Below are positions 1 to 5,828 of a DNA stretch of 9,675 nt, one piece after another. Source of the DNA: Bacteroidota bacterium (GTDB taxonomy: Bacteria > Bacteroidota > Rhodothermia > Rhodothermales > UBA10348). The notes beneath the pieces were generated by a model. The model was not told where the DNA came from, searched no databases, and saw only the letters and a list, made by a program, of their open reading frames with translations. Location: NCBI GenBank assembly GCA_027620595.1, contig JAQCDI010000070.1:1-9675 (forward strand), written 5' to 3'. A program made the translations under genes and the position numbers. The stretch's first letter is position 1, and every line of letters starts with the position of its first letter.

Positions 1-1086
1 CTGGGCCGGATCGGCCGGGGTCATGATGTCGAACCCCCGGTCGTTTTTCGGGGCGATGTCCTGGAGAAGATCCCAGAGGTAGCCGGTAAGCTTGAGGCTC
101 TTGGCCCGTATGGCCTCCATACCGACCTGATCGAACAGTTGGAGGGATCCTTTGAGCGGGGCGGTGGAGAGGATCGGCGTGTTGGTCATCTGCCACCCGG
201 CCGCGCCCGGCTCGGGATCGAACTCCTCCACCCACTGGAACCGGGTGCTGCGGTTGTGTCCCCACCATCCGGCCAGGCGGGGCAGGTCGGTGGCATGCGC
301 AAACCGTTCGTGCACGAAGGCCCCGCCGGGCGCGGCCGGGCCCGAATTCAGGTATTTGTAGTGGCACCAGGCCGCGAAATCCACATTCCAATCGTGCAGT
401 CGGAGCGGCACGTTGCCCGCTGCATGGGCCAGGTCCCAACCCACCGTGCAGCCCTGTGCGTGTCCGGCCTTCGTGATGGCTTCGATGTCGAAGAACTGCC
501 CGGTGAAGTAATTCACTCCGCCGAACATCACCAAGGCAATCCTGTGGCCTTCGCGACGGATCGCTTCCAGGATGTCTTCCGTGCGCAGGTGGTATTCGCC
601 GGGTCGCGCCTTCGCTACGAGCAGGTGCACGTCCGGATCAAAGCCGCGGAAGCGGATCTGCTCACGGAAGGCGTATTGGTCCGACGGGAAGGTGTGCTCC
701 TCGATCAAGATGCAGGGGCGCTCTGCCGTGGGGCGGTAGAAGGAGAGGAGCAGCAGGTTGATGTTGACCGTGAGGGAGTTCATCACGATCACTTCGCGCT
801 CGGATGCGCCGACCAGGCGGGCCTCGCTGGCCCGCAGGTTGGTGCCGTAATCCGCCCAGTTCTCTGCACCCGTGAAGTAGCCTTCGACCCCCAGCCGGGC
901 CCAGTCCTGCACGACGTTCTGCAGGGCCTCGATGCCCTCCCGCGGCTGCAGCCCTAGGGAGTTGCCGCACAGGTACAGGCTGGGCGAACCGTCGGCCACA
1001 GGGGGGATGGCAAAGTGGGACCGGTACCCGGCAAGCGGGTCGCTCTCGTCCAGTTTTCGGGCTGTTTCGGCAGGGAATCGCGACAT
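1..1086 (-). CDS. kynU: Kynureninase, 5' part (C-terminus beyond window edge)
   Basis: The minus strand is open from an ATG at 1086-1084 to the window edge, giving 362 residues with no stop. Kynureninases are PLP-dependent enzymes that cleave kynurenine to anthranilate and alanine (3-hydroxykynurenine to 3-hydroxyanthranilate). Family motifs are clear: LCGNSLGLQPR (39-49), GYFTGAENW (69-77), NSLTVNIN (103-110), WDLAHAAGNVPL (217-228) with Asp218 expected near the PLP ring nitrogen, and HYKYLN (242-247) with Lys244 as the expected Schiff-base lysine, followed by GGAFVHE and LAGWWGH (271-277). The family is usually a little over 400 residues, so roughly the last 50-60 are missing. The start fits the family N-terminus and lacks a Shine-Dalgarno site. 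The gene is divergent from the ilv operon; no functional link is evident. No frameshift or missing catalytic residue is visible. The protein is probably cytoplasmic. Confidence 0.95.
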   Translation of the reverse strand, partial: MSRFPAETARKLDESDPLAGYRSHFAIPPVADGSPSLYLCGNSLGLQPREGIEALQNVVQDWARLGVEGYFTGAENWADYGTNLRASEARLVGASEREVIVMNSLTVNINLLLLSFYRPTAERPCILIEEHTFPSDQYAFREQIRFRGFDPDVHLLVAKARPGEYHLRTEDILEAIRREGHRIALVMFGGVNYFTGQFFDIEAITKAGHAQGCTVGWDLAHAAGNVPLRLHDWNVDFAAWCHYKYLNSGPAAPGGAFVHERFAHATDLPRLAGWWGHNRSTRFQWVEEFDPEPGAAGWQMTNTPILSTAPLKGSLQLFDQVGMEAIRAKSLKLTGYLWDLLQDIAPKNDRGFDIMTPADPAQ

Positions 1087-1356
1087 GGAGTGAAAAAAGT
1101 TCGACCGATTCAGAGGGTTTGGGACAGGGGAAGACGGGGCGCCAAGATACGCGATTGAAGGAAGGGAAGGCAGGTTAACGGTGTCATTTTCGGCCCAAAA
1201 GCTGTGGAAATACGCGTTTTTCCGGTAGCGCTTCCAGATTCTTCATGGTCCAAAAGGTTGTTTTCAGTCGCGGGACCACCCTACCATTCCCACCGATTCC
1301 AGGCACTGAGCGCTTTGCCTAATCCCCCGGACTTCCATTTCCAATCGACCGAACCG
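1087..1356. other. Divergent intergenic region between kynU and the ilv leader
   Basis: These 270 nt separate the kynU start from the leader ORF start and should hold the promoters for both directions. I see no convincing gene, RNA gene or intrinsic terminator. A GTG-initiated extension of the leader frame (from 1204) crosses part of it, but that extra peptide looks random. ATACGCG occurs twice in direct orientation (1147-1153 and 1210-1216). A short A-run (1093-1098) lies just upstream of kynU. Confidence 0.6.
1258..1287 (+). promoter_or_regulatory. Weak sigma70-like promoter candidate for the ilv operon
   Basis: TTGTTT (1258-1263) and TACCAT (1282-1287) are separated by 18 nt and each match about four of six positions of the general -35/-10 consensus. 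Transcription would begin near 1294, about 60 nt before the leader ORF. The match is modest, and if the host is a Bacteroidota relative its promoters need not follow this consensus, so this is only a candidate. Confidence 0.25.
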
Positions 1357-1518
1357 ATGCATTCCAACACACGAACCTTCCTGCTTCCGCCGGCGCCTGC
1401 CGTGGCGCGGATAGCGGCGTGGTCCGTGTCCGGTTCGATCATCGTGGTTGACCTGCTCGTGGCGGTGCTGCTAAGCATCGTCCTCGTGTCCATTCTGCTC
1501 AGCGTGCTCGTCACCTGA
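1357..1518 (+). CDS. Putative Ile/Leu/Val-rich leader peptide of the ilv operon (53 aa)
   Basis: ATG at 1357 opens 53 codons ending in TGA at 1516-1518, 79 nt before ilvD. The first 26 residues are unremarkable. Residues 27-53 are extreme: 20 of 27 are Ile (4), Leu (8) or Val (8), with only Ser, Ala, Thr and one Asp between them. All three end products of the downstream operon are therefore encoded densely just before the stop. Known ilv leader peptides, such as ilvL of enterobacteria, act by ribosome stalling when charged branched-chain tRNAs are scarce. Ile19 uses ATA and Leu39 uses CTA, codons that look uncommon in this GC-rich region. The start is chosen over GTG at 1204 because the added peptide looks unlike protein and ATG lies in the same ACCG-ATG context as ilvD. 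The alternative is a small single-pass membrane protein, since the hydrophobic run could span a bilayer; position, composition and the pairing arms favour a leader. Confidence 0.72.
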   Translation: MHSNTRTFLLPPAPAVARIAAWSVSGSIIVVDLLVAVLLSIVLVSILLSVLVT

Positions 1519-1524
1519 TCACCC

Positions 1525-1572
1525 GGTCAACCCCACCGCATCGCGGCCTCACATCGAGAATCAGGGTTGACC
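1525..1572 (+). promoter_or_regulatory. Predicted 2:3 hairpin (anti-repressor form)
   Basis: GGTCAACCC (1525-1533) is perfectly complementary to GGGTTGACC (1564-1572), a 9-bp stem. Its 30-nt loop holds a small CCGC-ATC-GCGG hairpin (1536-1546). It uses bases 1564-1567, which the downstream 1561-1581 hairpin also needs, so the two cannot coexist. It is expected to form when a ribosome is held in the leader codons upstream. Confidence 0.55.
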
Positions 1573-1581
1573 TCACCCTGA
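1561..1581 (+). promoter_or_regulatory. Predicted 3:4 hairpin just upstream of ilvD
   Basis: TCAGGGT (1561-1567) and ACCCTGA (1575-1581) form a perfect 7-bp stem around a 7-nt loop. Its 3' edge is 16 nt before the ilvD ATG. It is not followed by a T-run, so it is not a canonical intrinsic terminator. It could hinder 30S loading on a start that has no Shine-Dalgarno site, or act as a pause or factor-dependent termination element. Confidence 0.55.
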
Positions 1582-1597
1582 AACCCGATCCGCCCCG

Positions 1598-3346
1598 ATG
1601 TCCCGTCCCAGCCACACGATTACCCAAGGGTACCAGCGCGCTCCGCACCGGAGCCTGTTGCGCGCCACCGGTGTGATCCGCTCCGATGAGGATTTCCAGC
1701 GACCCTTCATCGGCGTCTGCAACTCCTACATCGACCTGATTCCCGGACACGTGCATCTGCAGCAGTTCGGGGCGCTGGTAAAGGAAGCTGTCCGGGAAGC
1801 CGGTGGTGTGCCCTTCGAGTTCAACACGATCGGCGTCGATGACGGCATTGCCATGGGACATCTCGGAATGCGCTACTCGCTGCCGAGTCGTGAGCTGATT
1901 GCCGATGCCGTGGAGACCGTGGTACGCGCCCACTGCCTCGACGCCATCATCTGCCTGCCCAACTGCGACAAGATCGTGCCGGGGATGCTCATGGGGGCAC
2001 TGCGTTGCAATGTCCCGACCATCTTCGTCTCGGGCGGTCCCATGAAGGCCGGTCGGATGCCGGACGGCCGCAAGGTGGATCTTGTGTCCGTCTTCGAGGG
2101 CGTCGGACAGTACTCGAACGGTGACATCAGCGACGTCGAACTGGAGGCGCTGGAGCATCTGGCCTGCCCGACCTGCGGCTCCTGCGCCGGCATGTTCACG
2201 GCCAACTCCATGAACTGCATCATGGAGGCCCTTGGCCTGGCCTTGCCAGGAAACGGGACGATCCTGGCCATCGACCCGAAGCGCGGGGACCTGGCCCGCA
2301 AGGCGGCGCGGCGCATCGTCGAAATGGTGGAGGAGGACCTCAAGCCCCTCGACATCGTGACCGAAGCGGCCTTCGACGACGCATTTGCCCTCGACATGGC
2401 CATGGGCGGGTCGACCAACACCATCCTGCACCTCCTGGCAGCGGCCCACGAAGCCGGCGTGGACTACGACCTGGCGCGCATCAACGAGATGTCCGACCGG
2501 GTACCCTACCTGTGCAAGGTGGCGCCCGCCACACCCGATGTGCACATGGAGGATGTGGACGCGGCGGGCGGCATCCCGGCCGTGCTGGCCGAGCTGCATG
2601 CGGCGGGTTTGCTCAACGGGGACCGTCCCACCGTCACGGGCCGTCCTCTGAACGACGGCCTGGATGCCGCCCGCACGACCCGTCGCGACGTGGTTCGCCC
2701 GGCTTCGGATCCGTTCCGTTCCACCGGCGGTCTGCGCGTCCTCTTCGGCAACCTGGCCCCGGAGGGTTGCGTGGTCAAGACAGGAGCCGTTTCCGAAGAG
2801 ATGCACACGTTCACCGGCCCGACCCGCATCTTCGAGAGCCAGGACGAAGCCGTGGAGGGCATACTCAGCGGGAGCATCGAGCCCGGCAGCGTCGTCATCA
2901 TCCGATACGAAGGCCCCCGCGGCGGACCGGGCATGCCCGAAATGCTGGCGCCCACGTCGGCCCTTGCCGGCCTGCGGCTGGACCGATCGGTGGCCATGAT
3001 CACCGACGGTCGCTTTTCGGGCGGCACCCGGGGTCTGAGCATCGGCCACTGTTCGCCCGAAGCGGCGGCGGGCGGCCCGATTGCCCTCGTCCATGAGGGA
3101 GACCTCATCACCATCGATCTGGCCGCGGCATCCGTCCACTGGCACGTGGAGGCATCGGAGGCCGCCCGCCGCCGGGCCGCGCTCCCTGCCTTCCAACCGC
3201 GCATCCGGACGGGCTGGCTGGCCCGCTACACCCACATGGTAACGAGCGCTTCCACCGGCGCCATCCTCCGGGTACCCGAATCCATGTCGCTGCCGGCAGG
3301 AGACGGTTCGCCCGCACCCCAAACTTCTCCCATGCTCGCATCCTGA
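1598..3346 (+). CDS. ilvD: Dihydroxyacid dehydratase
   Basis: This 582-residue enzyme dehydrates 2,3-dihydroxy-isovalerate and 2,3-dihydroxy-3-methylvalerate to the 2-oxoacids that are transaminated to valine and isoleucine. Visible motifs: APHRSLLRATG (15-25), VDDGIAMGH (80-88) with an expected Mg ligand Asp, NCDKIVPGM (122-130) with Cys123 as Fe-S ligand and Asp124/Lys125 as metal site, CPTCGSCAGMFTANSMNC (190-207) with Cys196 as Fe-S ligand, MGGSTN (269-274), YEGPRGGPGMPEM (437-449) and DGRFSGGTRG (470-479) followed by GHCSPEA with Glu488. The first Fe-S region reads PGHVH (49-53), as in the E. coli-like branch, not the PCN/TCN form with an additional cysteine. Length falls within the family range; the last 20 or so residues form an Ala/Pro/Ser tail. 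The start gives the usual N-terminus and lies 79 nt after the leader stop. It is the first structural gene of the operon, and ilvB follows after 7 nt. Confidence 0.97.
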   Translation: MSRPSHTITQGYQRAPHRSLLRATGVIRSDEDFQRPFIGVCNSYIDLIPGHVHLQQFGALVKEAVREAGGVPFEFNTIGVDDGIAMGHLGMRYSLPSRELIADAVETVVRAHCLDAIICLPNCDKIVPGMLMGALRCNVPTIFVSGGPMKAGRMPDGRKVDLVSVFEGVGQYSNGDISDVELEALEHLACPTCGSCAGMFTANSMNCIMEALGLALPGNGTILAIDPKRGDLARKAARRIVEMVEEDLKPLDIVTEAAFDDAFALDMAMGGSTNTILHLLAAAHEAGVDYDLARINEMSDRVPYLCKVAPATPDVHMEDVDAAGGIPAVLAELHAAGLLNGDRPTVTGRPLNDGLDAARTTRRDVVRPASDPFRSTGGLRVLFGNLAPEGCVVKTGAVSEEMHTFTGPTRIFESQDEAVEGILSGSIEPGSVVIIRYEGPRGGPGMPEMLAPTSALAGLRLDRSVAMITDGRFSGGTRGLSIGHCSPEAAAGGPIALVHEGDLITIDLAAASVHWHVEASEAARRRAALPAFQPRIRTGWLARYTHMVTSASTGAILRVPESMSLPAGDGSPAPQTSPMLAS

Positions 3347-3353
3347 GAATCCC

Positions 3354-5123
3354 ATGAGCACACCTTCAGCGCAACTCGAAACCACCGCCACGACCGCGGA
3401 CACTGAAACGGACCGCCAATTGGCCACCGGCGCGGAGATCTTCATCCGCTCCCTGGAGGCCGAGGGTGTCGAATACGTGTTCGGACATCCGGGCGGCGCC
3501 ATCATCTCGATCTATGACGAGATGCACCGCATCAAGCCTTCCTTCCAGCACATCCTCGTGCGGCACGAGCAGGGGGGGACCCATGCTGCAGAAGGGTACG
3601 CCAAGGCCACCGGCAAAGTGGGTACGGTGCTCGTCACATCCGGCCCGGGGGCCACGAACACGGTAACGGGCATTGCCGATGCCTACATGGATTCCATTCC
3701 CATGGTCGTCTTCACGGGTCAGGTTCCCACGCACCTGATCGGCAACGACGCGTTCCAGGAATGCGACACCATCGGAGTGACGCGCAGCATCACGAAGCAC
3801 AGCTTTCTGGTCCGGGATGTGCGTGAGCTGGCGGCAACGGTCAAGAAAGCCTACCACATTGCCAGCACCGGTCGCCCCGGTCCGGTCGTCGTGGATCTGC
3901 CCAAGGATGTGCTGGCAGCCCGCGCACCGTTCCACTATCCGGAAACCACGTCCATCCGCGGGTACTCCGTGGTGGGCAAGGGAAACCAGGAGCAAGTCCG
4001 CAAAGCGGCGCAAATGATCGCCGAAGCGCATCGTCCGCTTTTCTATGTGGGCGGGGGCACGATCATCAGCGGGGGATCGCAAAAGCTGACCGAGCTGGCC
4101 CGTCGGACCAAGATTCCGGTGACGACCACCCTCCACGGATTGGGCGCCTTCCCCGAAACCGACCCGTTGTCGGTCGGCATGCTGGGCATGCACGGAACGT
4201 ACTTTGCCAACATGGCCGTCCAGAACACCGACCTCCTGATTGCTGTCGGCGCCCGGTTCGACGACCGCGTGACGGGCAAGATCGAAGCCTGGGCGCCCCA
4301 CGCGCGGATCATCCACATCGATATCGATCCGGCCTGTATTTCAAAGAACGTCCCCGTGGACTGCCCCATCCTCGGCGATGTGGCGCAAGTCCTCGACCAG
4401 CTCGATCCGCTCATCGAACCGGCTGAACACGACGAATGGCTGGCGCAGATCGACGTCTGGAAACGGGAGTGCCCCATGGACTTCCGTCGGGACGGCAAAC
4501 TGCGTCCGCAGGAAGTGATCCGGGCCCTCAGGGACCACACCCGCGGCGAGGCGGTCGTGGTGACCGACGTGGGCCAGAATCAGATGTGGGGTGCGCAGTT
4601 CTACTCCTATGTCCATCCGCGCAGCCACATCACGTCCGGCGGGCTCGGTACCATGGGCTTCAGCCTTCCGGCGGCCATGGGCGCCGCTCTGGGACTCCGC
4701 GGCCAGAACCGGGACGTCATTTCCATCAACGGGGACGGCGGTGTGATGATGAACATCCAGGAACTGGGGGTTGCCGCCGCCCACGGTCTGCCGCTCAAGA
4801 TTGTCATCCTGAACAACGGCTATCTGGGGATGGTGCGGCAGTGGCAGGAGCTGTTCCACCAGGAACGCTACAGCCACACCCATCTCGAGCCCACCAATCC
4901 GGATTTCGTCCGATTGGCGGAGGCTTTCGGTTGCGTCGGCCTGCGCTGCACAGACCCCGCCGACATCCAGGATACCATCGAAGCCGCCTGGGCTGTCACC
5001 GACCGACCGGTGGTCATGGAATTCCGCGTCGTGACCGAAGAGAAGGTCTTCCCCATGGTTCCCGCCGGTGCCGCTACCGATAACATGATCACTGCCCAAT
5101 TCAGTCCGGAGGACTGCGCATGA
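3354..5123 (+). CDS. ilvB: Acetolactate synthase, catalytic (large) subunit
   Basis: This 589-residue ThDP-dependent catalytic subunit condenses two pyruvates to 2-acetolactate, or pyruvate plus 2-oxobutyrate to 2-aceto-2-hydroxybutyrate, the first common step of the pathway. The ThDP N-terminal domain spans about 25-190 with RHEQGGTHAAEGYAK (70-84), where Glu72 is the expected catalytic glutamate. The central domain covers about 215-350 and contains GARFDDRVTGK (299-309). The C-terminal ThDP/Mg domain has NGDGG (459-463) and NNGYLGMVRQWQE (487-499), where Asp461 and Asn488 should bind the metal. Preceding Ala/Thr-rich residues (about 1-24) look like a disordered tail. It lies 7 nt after ilvD and overlaps ilvN by 4 nt, so coupled expression with its regulatory subunit is likely. 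There is no Shine-Dalgarno site; the start context is ATCCCATG. All key residues are present. Confidence 0.97.
   Translation: MSTPSAQLETTATTADTETDRQLATGAEIFIRSLEAEGVEYVFGHPGGAIISIYDEMHRIKPSFQHILVRHEQGGTHAAEGYAKATGKVGTVLVTSGPGATNTVTGIADAYMDSIPMVVFTGQVPTHLIGNDAFQECDTIGVTRSITKHSFLVRDVRELAATVKKAYHIASTGRPGPVVVDLPKDVLAARAPFHYPETTSIRGYSVVGKGNQEQVRKAAQMIAEAHRPLFYVGGGTIISGGSQKLTELARRTKIPVTTTLHGLGAFPETDPLSVGMLGMHGTYFANMAVQNTDLLIAVGARFDDRVTGKIEAWAPHARIIHIDIDPACISKNVPVDCPILGDVAQVLDQLDPLIEPAEHDEWLAQIDVWKRECPMDFRRDGKLRPQEVIRALRDHTRGEAVVVTDVGQNQMWGAQFYSYVHPRSHITSGGLGTMGFSLPAAMGAALGLRGQNRDVISINGDGGVMMNIQELGVAAAHGLPLKIVILNNGYLGMVRQWQELFHQERYSHTHLEPTNPDFVRLAEAFGCVGLRCTDPADIQDTIEAAWAVTDRPVVMEFRVVTEEKVFPMVPAGAATDNMITAQFSPEDCA
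5102..5116 (+). promoter_or_regulatory. Shine-Dalgarno-like GGAGGA within a small hairpin before ilvN
   Basis: GGAGGA (5108-5113) ends 6 nt before the ilvN ATG and is the only good Shine-Dalgarno-like sequence next to a start in this window. It sits inside a perfect 6-bp hairpin: CAGTCC (5102-5107) pairs with GGACTG (5111-5116) around a GGA loop. Ribosomes finishing ilvB would melt it, which would suit translational coupling of the two subunits. It also encodes the end of IlvB, so coincidence is possible. Confidence 0.4.
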
Positions 5124-5740
5124 AGGCTACATCCACCACCGAAACCCAGACCGGGGCCCCTACCGTTCCGGCCCCGGGGTTCACTCCCCAGCAGCTGTTC
5201 CGAAAGCAGGCCGCCGGCGAGGCGCTCTCTCCCAATGGAGAGGACAACGTCCATCGGCATGTGCTGACCGTGCTCATCGACAACACCATCGGGGCGCTCA
5301 ACCGCGTGGCCAACCTGTTTTCGCAGCGGGGCTTCAACCTTGAGAGCGTGACGGTCGGCGAGGCCAAGGATCCCGCACATCGTCGCCTGACGCTTGTCAC
5401 GACCGGCAACGATCGCATCATCGCCCAGGTGCTCCGGCAACTGAGCGGCCTGATCGACACGATCGAAGTGGACGACCTGACCGACGAGGACCATGTGGAG
5501 CGGGAGCTCTGCCTGGTCAAGGTGCGGTGCGCCGCCGCGGACAGGGCCGCCCTCCTGGCCATCGTGGAGGTCTTCCGCGCCAACGTTGTCAACATCACGC
5601 CCGACAGTCTGACCTTCGAGGTCACCGGCCCGACAGCCAAGGTCAACGCCTTCATCGGTGTGATGAAGGACTACGACCTGCGCGAAGTGGCCCGAAGCGG
5701 CCGCGTGGCCATGCGCCGTAGGCTGGCCTTTGAACACTGA
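5120..5740 (+). CDS. ilvN: Acetolactate synthase, regulatory (small) subunit
   Basis: This 206-residue partner of IlvB raises its activity and typically confers feedback inhibition by valine. The ACT domain spans about residues 46-120, starting HVLTVLIDNTIGALNRVANL (47-66), where Asn55, Gly58 and Arg62 belong to the effector-binding loop of the family. A C-terminal small-subunit domain covers about 125-200. The first 44 or so residues are a Thr/Pro/Ala-rich extension with the stretch GFTPQQLFRKQAAGEALSP (20-38), making the protein longer than the common 160-180 residues. The start overlaps the ilvB stop as ATGA, a standard coupling arrangement, and is preceded by GGAGGA. No internal damage is seen. 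Whether valine inhibits this enzyme cannot be read from sequence. The ilvN/ilvH symbols are used interchangeably for such genes. Confidence 0.94.
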   Translation: MKATSTTETQTGAPTVPAPGFTPQQLFRKQAAGEALSPNGEDNVHRHVLTVLIDNTIGALNRVANLFSQRGFNLESVTVGEAKDPAHRRLTLVTTGNDRIIAQVLRQLSGLIDTIEVDDLTDEDHVERELCLVKVRCAAADRAALLAIVEVFRANVVNITPDSLTFEVTGPTAKVNAFIGVMKDYDLREVARSGRVAMRRRLAFEH

Positions 5741-5828
5741 TCGAACCCGTCCGAACGCTGGTCGAGCCTGCATTCGAACCCTGATTCCATCCTGACTCTT
5801 CCCTGATCCCTTCTTGATCCCTGAACCC
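5741..5828 (+). repeat. Degenerate 11-12-nt tandem repeats in the ilvN-ilvC spacer
   Basis: The whole 88-nt spacer can be read as drifting copies of a unit near TCGAACCCTGA. TCGAACCC occurs at 5741-5748 and again at 5774-5781, exactly 33 nt apart. The core CCTGA (once CTTGA) starts at 5780, 5791, 5802 and 5813, a strict 11-nt period, with another CCTGA at 5820. Because 11 is not a multiple of 3, the TGA triplets close all three frames. The 3' half is pyrimidine-rich and should be poorly structured. Function is unknown; it may be a replication-slippage product or an unstructured lead-in to ilvC. Confidence 0.6.

Larger units (their letters stand above)
1446..1581 (+). promoter_or_regulatory. 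Candidate four-arm ribosome-mediated attenuator upstream of ilvD
   Basis: Four short arms can pair alternatively in the transcript. Arm 1 is GGTTGACC at 1446-1453, inside the Ile/Leu/Val codons. Arm 2 is GGTCAACCC at 1525-1533, starting 6 nt after the leader stop. Arm 3 contains GGGTTGACC (1564-1572) and repeats arm 1. Arm 4 is ACCCTGA (1575-1581). 1:2 gives 8 bp, 2:3 gives 9 bp, and 3:4 gives 7 bp (1561-1567 with 1575-1581). A ribosome stalled over arm 1 would free arm 2 to pair with arm 3 and prevent 3:4. A ribosome reaching the stop would cover much of arm 2 and allow 3:4. This is the classical trp/ilv logic. The complementarities are direct observations; the regulatory role is inferred and no folding energies were calculated. 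Confidence 0.62.

Noticed and set aside
139..957. A 272-codon + strand frame
   Set aside because: It is the reverse complement of the clearly recognisable kynureninase.
1147..1216. Direct repeat ATACGCG (1147-1153 and 1210-1216) as a regulator binding site
   Set aside because: Seven bases twice in a 270-nt GC-rich region is weak evidence, and no palindrome or known operator is recognisable.
1204..1356. GTG-initiated extension of the leader ORF to 104 residues
   Set aside because: The added 51 residues look random, and the ATG at 1357 has the same local context as neighbouring starts.
1445..1453. TTGACC in GGTTGACC as a -35 promoter element
   Set aside because: No suitable -10 follows at the right spacing for either copy, and the complement at 1525-1532 explains the repeated sequence better as RNA pairing.
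1511..3505. A 664-codon open frame on the minus strand opposite ilvD
   Set aside because: It lies antisense to an intact, motif-complete ilvD. Its translation is Gly/Arg/His-rich with no recognisable domain, which is usual for the complement of GC-rich genes.
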